From contig JACPAD010000003.1 in assembly GCA_016180955.1 (NCBI GenBank), positions 45,316-84,802 of the forward strand: a stretch of 39,487 bases of DNA. Reading direction: 5' to 3'. The translations under genes and the position numbers were made by a program. Under the pieces are notes generated by a model. That model saw only the letters and a list, made by a program, of their open reading frames with translations. It was not told where the DNA came from and did no database searches. The DNA is from Candidatus Zambryskiibacteriota bacterium (GTDB taxonomy: Bacteria > Patescibacteriota > Minisyncoccia > Phycocordibacterales > Zambryskibacteraceae). This document shows, piece by piece, positions 1 through 9,161 of this stretch; the stretch's first letter is position 1; the number at the start of each line of letters is the position of its first letter.

Positions 1-1014
<1,014 letters not shown>

Positions 1015-2009
1015 TCTGGAACTTTCTAAAGAAGGTTTCAGAAGGACTGGGACCGTTTGGATACGGAATAAACAGTTGAATGATTGAATTACACAAAAAG
1101 CTATCTCTTCTTACAGTGATGTAAGAATGGTCCTAAAAAAACACATGGCCGTATGCTGAGAAATCTGTGCACAACAGTGCTGTAGACTCACACTACTAAG
1201 GTATACTATAACCATAGTAACAAAGTGATGAGAGCAGAAAATCAGCAGGAAAGATTAAGAATTGAACAATGGATTCTTGGATTCACAGACGGGGAAGGGT
1301 GCTTCTCGGTAAGTTTTATCAAAAATAAAACTACAAAAACCGGATGGCAAATTTTTCCAGAATTTGTGATTACCCAAGGAGCTAAAAGTTTGCCCGCACT
1401 GGAAATAATAAAAAACTATTTCGATTGCGGAAATCTGTTCGTAAACAAGAGGAGTGATAACCACAAAGAGCACCTTTATCGATATTGCGTAAGGTCTCTG
1501 GATGACTTAAAAACAAAAGTCATTCCGTTCTTTAAGAAAAACTCATTAAAGACATATAAGAGAAATGATTTTGAGATATTCTCAAGAATCGTGGAAATGA
1601 TGTCTGAAAGAATTCATCTAAAAGAAAGCGGAAGAAATAAAATCGCAAAACTTGTAGAAGGTATGAACAGAAAAAAGCAATCTAGATTCTTAAAATCCTC
1701 AGATACCATACGTCGTGCCTGAATTGAAGTTGAAAAGAGGGATCGCTCTCCCCTCAGAAGGAGCACTCCTGTATCCGTGGCTTAGCGGGGAGGAGCAATG
1801 AGTAGGTGTGGGGTAATGGATTCTAAAATCCATTAGGCTAAGCCATGTAATCCCTACGGTAGGCAGCCCCTACCGTTTGGAATTGACCACAAATCAGTTC
1901 CGACCTCAAGGGAGCCGCCACACCCGACTTTCTGCGTGAGAAGGAAAATCTCGCGCCCTCTTTTCAGCTTCAATTCAAGAAGATATGGTACCGTTTTAAG
2001 GAATAACGC
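1015..2009 (+). other. Group I-like intron in 23S rRNA at E. coli ~1931/1932, containing an LHE gene
   Basis: Interrupts the universal CCUAAGGU/AGCGAAAUUCC. Group I R/S-like elements CAGATACCATACGTCG (~1699) and AAGATATGGTACC (~1980) can pair as P7 (TACCATA/TATGGTA). Between them is a 21-bp P8-like helix GAATTGAAGTTGAAAAGAGGG/CCCTCTTTTCAGCTTCAATTC. Exact 3' boundary uncertain. Confidence 0.75.
1225..1722 (+). CDS. LAGLIDADG homing endonuclease (23S intron-encoded), GTG start or ATG at 1228
   Basis: Motif WILGFTDGEGCFSVSF plus family-typical FKKNSLKTYKRNDFEIFSRIVEMM; lies inside the 23S interruption. Confidence 0.88.
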   Translation: MMRAENQQERLRIEQWILGFTDGEGCFSVSFIKNKTTKTGWQIFPEFVITQGAKSLPALEIIKNYFDCGNLFVNKRSDNHKEHLYRYCVRSLDDLKTKVIPFFKKNSLKTYKRNDFEIFSRIVEMMSERIHLKESGRNKIAKLVEGMNRKKQSRFLKSSDTIRRA

Positions 2010-2965
<956 letters not shown>

Positions 2966-3130
2966 GGAAACTAATACATCACTGAAATTTTCCCTGAACC
3001 GCATTGGGTTCAGGGCCGTGCATCCCATGTGGTGCACGGGTCCTGCTAAATGGAATCAACCCCTCGACTCTCGCCTGCGGTGAGCGCAGTCGAACCGCTC
3101 GGGGTAAACTACAATAATTAAATATTTTGC

Positions 3131-3216
3131 CTTGGTGGCTTAACGTAGTGGAACCGCCCGTTCTTACTGTGCCCGCCATAGCCTTCGGTGTCGGCGGGTT
3201 TCGAACCCCAGTAGCA
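3131..3216 (+). rRNA. 5'-half of a second (outer) 5S-like rRNA, with a palindromic insert
   Basis: CTTGGTGGCTTAACGTAGTGGAACCGCCCGTTCTTAC...TTTCGAACCCCAGTAG resembles the intact 5S 5' half. Hairpin CCCGCC...GGCGGG (~3172-3198) is inserted. Confidence 0.55.
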
Positions 3217-3286
3217 GAGCAAGGCTCGCTACGGGACGAAGCACGGAAGCATGTCCCGTACTGAGAAAAATTGTTTAGTGTTGTGT

Positions 3287-3393
3287 TTTGGTGCCTTAAC
3301 GTGAGGGTCACACCTGTTCTCATTCCGAACACAGAAGTTAAGCCTCATAGTGCCGATGATACTCCTTCGGGGGAAAGTAGGTAGGCGCCAGAA
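3287..3393 (+). rRNA. rrf: 5S rRNA (complete, inner copy)
   Basis: TTTGGTGCCTTAACGTGAGGGTCACACCTGTTCTCATTCCGAACACAGAAGTTAAGCCTCATAGTGCCGATGATACTCC...GTAGGTAGGCGCCAGA; termini pair TGGTGCCT/AGGCGCCA. Confidence 0.93.
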
Positions 3394-3432
3394 CAGAGTA
3401 CTAAACAAAGTTAATTTTTCTCTAGTACTGAG

Positions 3433-3488
3433 ACTAAACACAGTAGTGCCGATGATAGTGGCAACGCGAAAGTAGGTAGCCGCCAGAC
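3433..3488 (+). rRNA. 3'-half of the second (outer) 5S-like rRNA
   Basis: ACTAAACACAGTAGTGCCGATGATAGTGGCAACGCGAAAGTAGGTAGCCGCCAGA matches the 3' half of the intact 5S. AGCCGCCA can pair with TGGTGGCT at ~3133 (one G-U). Confidence 0.6.
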
Positions 3489-3504
3489 TAAAATATTGAA
3501 TTGA

Positions 3505-3536
3505 CAAAAAATAGCCTGAAATAAGGCTATTTTTTG
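3505..3536 (+). terminator. Rho-independent terminator of the 23S-5S unit
   Basis: AAAAAATAGCC-TGAAATAA-GGCTATTTTTT. Confidence 0.85.
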
Positions 3537-3561
3537 TACGCCAGAAAGATTGACTTTTAAG

Positions 3562-3595
3562 TTTAAAGGGTGTATAATGTAGAAAGGAGGTCGAC
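3562..3595 (+). promoter_or_regulatory. Sigma70-like promoter (partial) and strong SD for the 3596 ORF
   Basis: -35 TTGACT just upstream (~3550), -10 TATAAT (~3574), then AAAGGAGGT 5 nt before ATG. Confidence 0.7.
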
Positions 3596-3874
3596 ATGGT
3601 TTTGATATACATCATTCTCGTAGCCATTGGTTTTGCGAGTTATAAACTTGTTGGGCTAGTGGCAGCGACAATCATTACGGCTACGGTGGCTGTAGTAGGT
3701 TACGTCACCGCGCTGATCCTTATGAGATTTTTCCCCGATACGTGTGTAAAGTGTGGGGGCACTCGTCTCCAGGAAAACTCTTACACTAGTCTGTTTGTGC
3801 CGTGCATTTGGACTCAGCTACAGTGTCTCGAGTGCGGCGCGATCCAGTACGAGGAAGTCTCGAACGACGAGTAG
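3596..3874 (+). CDS. Small membrane protein with C-terminal zinc-ribbon-like CxxC pairs
   Basis: Two hydrophobic segments, then CVKCGG...LQCLECGA; strong SD. Confidence 0.7.
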   Translation: MVLIYIILVAIGFASYKLVGLVAATIITATVAVVGYVTALILMRFFPDTCVKCGGTRLQENSYTSLFVPCIWTQLQCLECGAIQYEEVSNDE

Positions 3875-3884
3875 TGCGGAAATA

Positions 3885-3920
3885 ATCGGTCAGACGACTT
3901 GCGCGTTTGACCGATTTCTA
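3885..3920 (+). terminator. Terminator-like hairpin after the 3596 ORF
   Basis: AATCGGTCA-GACGACTTGCGCGTT-TGACCGATT then T-rich. Confidence 0.6.
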
Positions 3921-3951
3921 TTTGTCTTAATTCTGCTAAAATTATATATAT

Positions 3952-4740
3952 ATGAATTCATGGTCTCGTGCCCGCAAGAGAATTATTTTAGCGATTGCGC
4001 TTTTTGTAGTTGTTGTGCTTATTGGGGTGCCGCTTTATTTTCTTTTCTACCAGAAGCCAACATGTTTTGATAAAAAGTTGAATGGCGATGAGACCGGAAT
4101 TGACTGCGGCGGCTCATGCCAACTTCTCTGCAACGCCGAGTCCCTGCCGTTGATTGCTCGCGGCGATCCCAGAGTGCTCGCTGTAGCCGAAAATGTTTTC
4201 GAGGTTATTGTCCTAGTTGAGAATCCCAATGTGGCGGCAGAAATTTATCGCGCCAAATATATTTTCAAGGTCTACGGTTCCTCAAGCACCACTCCTGTAA
4301 AAATTATCAAAGGAGAAACTTTTGTTCCCAAGGGTACAACTTTTGCCATCTTCGAAGGGCCATTTACACTTGAGGGCAGAGTGTTACCCACCCGGGCGAC
4401 ATTCGAATGGCAGAAAGAAACTCTTATCTGGCAAAGAAATGATGCTCCTGTCCAGGAAATTGCCGTCAAAGACCAGATTCTATCCCAGGCCGACTCAAGC
4501 CCGAGAATCGAAGTCACAGTAGAAAATCTCTCGCCTAAGAGGGTTTCCAGTATAGATTTGGTCGCTCTAGTTTCTGATAAGAATGGCAATGTTTTTGCCG
4601 CCTCCAAAACGTTTCTTGATTCTTTAGCTTCTAACGACGAAGCGGTCGCAGTCTTTACTTGGCCGCGGCCGTTTAGTACGCAGACAGCCACTATCGACAT
4701 CTATACTCGCATTCTGCCGGACAGAAGTTTCTTAAGATAA
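3952..4740 (+). CDS. Conserved membrane-anchored protein with Cys-rich NGDETGIDCGGSC motif
   Basis: N-terminal TM helix, CFDKKLNGDETGIDCGGSCQLLC, beta-rich ectodomain. Confidence 0.75.
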   Translation: MNSWSRARKRIILAIALFVVVVLIGVPLYFLFYQKPTCFDKKLNGDETGIDCGGSCQLLCNAESLPLIARGDPRVLAVAENVFEVIVLVENPNVAAEIYRAKYIFKVYGSSSTTPVKIIKGETFVPKGTTFAIFEGPFTLEGRVLPTRATFEWQKETLIWQRNDAPVQEIAVKDQILSQADSSPRIEVTVENLSPKRVSSIDLVALVSDKNGNVFAASKTFLDSLASNDEAVAVFTWPRPFSTQTATIDIYTRILPDRSFLR

Positions 4741-5850
4741 ATGCAGCAGTCTTTCAAAACACTTTTGAATCGGGTAGAGCTCGACTGGTATCTTTTTATA
4801 CCGGCGCTCTTACTCTCACTGGCTGGGCTTATCACTATGAATTCTTTTGCAGGAGACAATTACTTTTTCATGCGACAGAGTGTATGGATTCTGGTATCGA
4901 TAATTATTTTTCTAGTTGCCACGATCGTCGACTGGAGATTTCTACGCCGGACTTCTGTTCTGGTGCCGGTCTTTCTTGTGGCTGTGGCTATGCTCGCGGC
5001 ACTTCTTGTCGCCGGAGAGACGACAAGAGGGGTACAAAGCTGGTTTCAATTCGGTCCCCTTGCTTTCCAACCTTCGGACGCAGCCAAACTCATTATCATT
5101 CTTATGCTCTCGAAATATTTTTCGCGCCGGCACATTGAGATTAAAAACGTGCGCCACATTCTCCTCTCCGGTTTCTACGCTCTGATAATCTTTGTTCTGA
5201 TTTTCCTTCAACCGGACTTTGGCGGAGCGATAGTAGTATTTGGAATCTGGCTGGGGATGGTGTTAGTTTCAGGAATTTCTAAAAAGCATCTCGCTTATGT
5301 TGCCCTTCTGGGAGCGCTTATTTCCGCTTCCCTTTGGCTTTTTGTCTTTGTACCTTACCAGAAAGCGCGTATCCTCTCTTTCATCCATCCACTTGAGGAT
5401 GTTAGGGGAGCTGGCTATAACGCTTATCAGTCGACGATTGCGGTTGGTTCCGGAGAGATTTGGGGCAAGGGGATCGGGCAGGGCAGCCAGTCGAAGCTTC
5501 AGTATCTGCCAGAATATGAAACGGACTTTATCTTTGCCGCTTTTGCCGAAGAATGGGGTTTCGTCGGCACGACCATACTGCTCGGTCTTTGTCTCGTCCT
5601 GTTATATCGGCTGGTCAGTAATGCCAAACTTGCCACCACAAATTTCGAAACTTTTTTCGGTTTAGGAGTAGCTATTTTGTTTGCACTTCATATCGGCATT
5701 CACGCCGGCATGAATATGGGGATGCTTCCTGTGACCGGCATTACCTTCCCTTTTATGAGTTATGGCGGGTCGCATTTGCTGATGGAGTGGCTTGCTTTAG
5801 GCATTCTCTCAAGCACGAAGCGCCATTCGCAAGGTCCGCGGCTTCTATAA
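4741..5850 (+). CDS. rodA: FtsW/RodA/SpoVE-family protein (RodA-like)
   Basis: Polytopic; FQPSDAAKLIIILMLSKYF, LQPDFGGAIVVFGIW, LPEYETDFIFAAFAEEWGFVG, FPFMSYGGSHLL. Confidence 0.92.
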   Translation: MQQSFKTLLNRVELDWYLFIPALLLSLAGLITMNSFAGDNYFFMRQSVWILVSIIIFLVATIVDWRFLRRTSVLVPVFLVAVAMLAALLVAGETTRGVQSWFQFGPLAFQPSDAAKLIIILMLSKYFSRRHIEIKNVRHILLSGFYALIIFVLIFLQPDFGGAIVVFGIWLGMVLVSGISKKHLAYVALLGALISASLWLFVFVPYQKARILSFIHPLEDVRGAGYNAYQSTIAVGSGEIWGKGIGQGSQSKLQYLPEYETDFIFAAFAEEWGFVGTTILLGLCLVLLYRLVSNAKLATTNFETFFGLGVAILFALHIGIHAGMNMGMLPVTGITFPFMSYGGSHLLMEWLALGILSSTKRHSQGPRLL

Positions 5851-6378
5851 GTAAACTCTTAAGGTTTCTTCAACCATTTTCTTAACCGGGAAGTTTTTCA
5901 AAACAGTTTCTTTCAAATTTGTACCTAAACGTTTTCTTAAATCTTTACTTTCGGCAAAGAGAAGTAGGGTAGAGAAAAGTTCCTCGGAATTCTCCGGTTC
6001 TACCAGCGCTCCGTTTATTCCGTTTTCAATGACTTCCGGTATACCCCCAACCTTGGTAGCGACCACCGGTAATCCAGCCGCGCCCGCTTCAAGGAGACTA
6101 TATGGCAATGCTTCCGAGCGTGAGGGTAGGCAGAAGATGTCGAAAGTGGAGAGATATTCTTTGACATTATTTACATAGCCGGGAAATTTTACTGACCCAC
6201 TAATGTCAAGCGTTTTGGCGAGTGCTTTCAAATTACCCCTTTCTTCTCCGTCTCCCAGTATTTGCAATTCCGCGTTAGGATATTTCGCAATAAATCTTGC
6301 CCAAGCATAAAGCAGGATATCAAGACCCTTGACTTTGTGAAGCTCTGCTACAGTGCCGATTATAAGTTTAGATTCCAT
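5845..6378 (-). CDS. Glycosyltransferase family 4-like, C-terminal (donor-binding) half only
   Basis: IIGTVAELHKVKGLDILLYAW...SRSEALPYSLLEAGAAGLPVVATKVGGIPEVIENGINGALVEPEN. Confidence 0.82.
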   Translation of the reverse strand: MESKLIIGTVAELHKVKGLDILLYAWARFIAKYPNAELQILGDGEERGNLKALAKTLDISGSVKFPGYVNNVKEYLSTFDIFCLPSRSEALPYSLLEAGAAGLPVVATKVGGIPEVIENGINGALVEPENSEELFSTLLLFAESKDLRKRLGTNLKETVLKNFPVKKMVEETLRVYL

Positions 6379-6898
6379 TGTATATTACAATCAATTTGTT
6401 TTTAACAAAAGGCCATCCGGAGACGTCTCTTTTCGTCTTTTCCGAAACGCAAATAGTTTTGTGCGAGAAGAGAATGGTAAGCCAAGTAAGTATTTTAATC
6501 GGGATTTTCTGCCAAAATGGTCTTGGCTCATTGAAAGCCCAGCCGTGAGTGGTAAAAATGACTTTTTTGACTCCCGCTAAGCGCGCTGCCAGATTACCAA
6601 TGCCCCCCATCTTGGAACTGTTGGTATGGAATACGTCCGGCTTCTCCTCATATAGAGTCCTAAAGATGAAGTGAAGAGAACGAAGCTCCTCGACGAGAGA
6701 AATGTCTCTTTTCATCCCTCTTATCTCTATTACTCTTATATTTTCTTTATTTAACTTTTCTACTAATATCCCGCCTTCCCCGCACATGACGGCGACTTCA
6801 TGCCCGGCCGCCCAGGCGTTTTTGGCAAGGTCGAAAACATAGCGCTGCGCGCCTCCAAAATTGGATTTTGTGATGCCGTAAATAATCTTCATTGACAT
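6368..6898 (-). CDS. Glycosyltransferase family 4-like, N-terminal (acceptor) half only
   Basis: KSNFGGAQRYVFDLAKNAWAAGHEVAVMCGEGG...DVFHTNSSKMGGIGNLAARLAGVKKVIFTTHGWAF...KLIVIYNGI, stop; 11-nt overlap with the downstream half. Confidence 0.82.
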   Translation of the reverse strand: MSMKIIYGITKSNFGGAQRYVFDLAKNAWAAGHEVAVMCGEGGILVEKLNKENIRVIEIRGMKRDISLVEELRSLHFIFRTLYEEKPDVFHTNSSKMGGIGNLAARLAGVKKVIFTTHGWAFNEPRPFWQKIPIKILTWLTILFSHKTICVSEKTKRDVSGWPFVKNKLIVIYNGI

Positions 6899-7071
6899 TT
6901 TCTACTTTAACATATATAATTACAAATGGAAGGAGTAGGGGGATGAGTAGATATTCGAGTATACACAGATGACGTTCAGCATCCTGGGGATTACTGCCGC
7001 TTTGGTTCTGTACTATGGCGCGCTTCCACACATGCATGCAGTACTTCACCAGGTAGCAAACTTTTATTATC

Positions 7072-7117
7072 TACGATATAATTCTCCTGCCGTCTAATTA
7101 TATCGTATACATCACTA
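7072..7117. repeat. Dispersed inverted-repeat motif, copy A
   Basis: TACGATATAATTCTCCTGCCGTCTAATTATATCGTATACATCACTA; arms ACGATATAAT/ATTATATCGT; identical to 31166-31211. Confidence 0.85.
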
Positions 7118-7687
7118 AGTATTGTAAAGATCATAATGAGCTCTAAGGTATTTATCGTCTTCTATCTCGTCAGCTATTACATACAAGACTTCTTTACCTA
7201 TCCCCAACTCGGTTTTAAGAAGGCCTATTATATCTTCACAATCGTACGGATAAACCCAAACACTTTCTTGCAGTCGATATAATCCTGCCCGCTCAAAAAT
7301 TTCGGATATTTTGTTCCTCATTTTTCGTTTCCTTTCAGGTATATCAAAAATTATCATTCTCCATTTTTTGTCCCATCTCTTAGGTTTCTTGAAGCCGTAA
7401 TCGTTTATATTCCACCATTCTAAAATTTTCTCACCCTCTTTCGTAAGTTCGTAATGATCATTTTTAAAATTCAACAATCCTTTTTTCGCTAACTTTGCTG
7501 CTGATGAAGAAATATACTCCTTCTGCCTCTTCTTTGGCATGAACCCAAGTTCTTCTAGGGCCTGTATTGCATTTGGGGCAAGAAGAGCAACACTTAATAT
7601 CCCCGCCAACTTAATGGATTCTAGTATTACTTTGTGAGTTCTGGTTCTTCTTACTCTCTTTTTGTTTCTCTGCTCTATTTCTCCCAT
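7115..7687 (-). CDS. HTH (PaaX-like) protein with Cas2-like C-terminal domain
   Basis: N-terminal winged-helix-like region; C-term KWRMIIFDIPERKRKMRNKISEIFERAGLYRLQESVWVYPYDCEDIIGLLKTELGIGKEVLYVIADEIEDD resembles PaaX-C/Cas2-like ferredoxin folds. Confidence 0.75.
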   Translation of the reverse strand: MGEIEQRNKKRVRRTRTHKVILESIKLAGILSVALLAPNAIQALEELGFMPKKRQKEYISSSAAKLAKKGLLNFKNDHYELTKEGEKILEWWNINDYGFKKPKRWDKKWRMIIFDIPERKRKMRNKISEIFERAGLYRLQESVWVYPYDCEDIIGLLKTELGIGKEVLYVIADEIEDDKYLRAHYDLYNT

Positions 7688-7729
7688 ACGATATAATCTG
7701 CCTGCCGTCTAATTGTATCGTATTTACAG
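7687..7729. repeat. Dispersed inverted-repeat motif, copy C (diverged)
   Basis: TACGATATAATCTGCCTGCCGTCTAATTGTATCGTATTTACAG; overlaps the start codon of the Cas2/PaaX-like ORF. Confidence 0.75.
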
Positions 7730-7802
7730 TTGAAATAGTAATTGACCCGGTAAATAATCACCGACTTTTATTTTGGAAATTATTGTTGTATAATGCACAC
7801 TC

Positions 7803-9122
7803 ATGAGTTCACTCAACCGAAAAGAGCCCTTGGTGCTTCTTTTGGGCGATATACTCTTTTTTCTTGCAGCTTTGTGGCTGACACTCCTTTTACGTAACAT
7901 CGAGCCTCCGACAAAGGAGCTTTTTCTCACTCACCTCCTGCCCTTTAGCATGCTCTTTGCCGCTTGGGTCATCGTCTTCTATATCGCCGGACTTTACGAG
8001 AAGCATACCGTTATCCTGAAATCCAGACTCCCTAATACCCTTGCCGCCGCCCAGCTCACGAATTCTGCCTTGGCCGTTATCTTCTTCTACTTTGTGCCGT
8101 TCTTTCTCATTACACCCAAGACAATTTTGTTCATCTACCTCTTTGTCTCATTTACCCTTATTCTTTTCTGGCGCACTCATGGTTACTTTGCTATCGGGCA
8201 CCGCAGAGCAAGTAACGCAATACTGATCGGTTCGGGAGAGGAAATGAAAGAACTTTTAAACGAAGTTAACAATAATCCCATCTACAATCTTAAGTTCGTT
8301 TCCTCCGTCGACCTCAACCGCACTGATGAGAACGGTTTCTGGAACGAAATTGTCTCGCGCGTCTATTCCGAAGACGTGTCCGTCATTGCCATCGACTTAG
8401 CTCATGAGAATGCCGAACCAGTGCTACCGCATCTCTATAACCTCATCTTCTCCAAAGTAGATTTCATAGATATGCATAAGGTTTACGAAGACATTTTCAA
8501 TCGCGTGCCGCTGTCTCTCTTGCGTTATAACTGGTTCCTCGAGAATGTCTCTGCTACGCCGCGCATCGCCTATGACGCGCTCAAGCGTATTATGGATGTT
8601 TCCGTATCGCTTATTCTCTTTCTCATCTCACTTACCATTTATCCCTTCATTTATCTTGCCGTCAAGCTCGATGACAGCGGAGAGCTCTTCTTTACCCAAG
8701 AGCGCGTCGGCGAGGACAACAAGGTCATCAAGATTCTTAAATTCCGTAGCATGTCTGATGAAGAAAACGTCACAAGAATTGGGAAGTTTTTACGCAAGTC
8801 ACGCATAGATGAGTTGCCACAGCTCTGGAGCGTATTGAAAGGGGACCTCTCGCTCATCGGTCCGCGGCCGGAATTGCCTCAATTCGTCAAACAATACACT
8901 GAGCAGATACCGTACTACAATATCCGTCACATCATCAAGCCGGGGCTCTCTGGCTGGGCACAGATATACCACGACACACATCCGCATCATTTGCCAGATA
9001 CTCTTGAAACTAAGCATAAACTTTCTTATGACCTCTATTACATCAAGAATCGCTCACTCCTTCTTGATTTAAAAATCGCTCTGCGCACCTTAAGGACGCT
9101 GGTTTCTTTGGTTGGCAGATAG
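7803..9122 (+). CDS. Polyprenyl glycosylphosphotransferase (undecaprenyl-phosphate sugar-1-phosphate transferase)
   Basis: N-terminal TM segments; LFFTQERVGEDNKVIKILKFRSM...RKSRIDELPQLWSVLKGDLSLIGPRPELP...KPGLSGWAQI. Confidence 0.93.
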   Translation: MSSLNRKEPLVLLLGDILFFLAALWLTLLLRNIEPPTKELFLTHLLPFSMLFAAWVIVFYIAGLYEKHTVILKSRLPNTLAAAQLTNSALAVIFFYFVPFFLITPKTILFIYLFVSFTLILFWRTHGYFAIGHRRASNAILIGSGEEMKELLNEVNNNPIYNLKFVSSVDLNRTDENGFWNEIVSRVYSEDVSVIAIDLAHENAEPVLPHLYNLIFSKVDFIDMHKVYEDIFNRVPLSLLRYNWFLENVSATPRIAYDALKRIMDVSVSLILFLISLTIYPFIYLAVKLDDSGELFFTQERVGEDNKVIKILKFRSMSDEENVTRIGKFLRKSRIDELPQLWSVLKGDLSLIGPRPELPQFVKQYTEQIPYYNIRHIIKPGLSGWAQIYHDTHPHHLPDTLETKHKLSYDLYYIKNRSLLLDLKIALRTLRTLVSLVGR

Positions 9123-9161
9123 CGGTTCGACAAACTCACCATAAATAATATAATGGCCCTA

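Noticed and set aside
6969-7097. 42-codon hydrophobic ORF (MTFSILGITAALVLYYGALPHMHAVLHQVANFYYLRYNSPAV) running into IR copy A
   Set aside because: Could be a gene truncated by the repeat, but no SD, short, and no homology visible; not supportable.
7115-7687. Interpretation as part of a CRISPR-Cas system because of the Cas2-like fold
   Set aside because: No CRISPR array, cas1 or other cas genes seen in the window; an HTH plus Cas2-like protein is better treated as PaaX-like or of unknown role.
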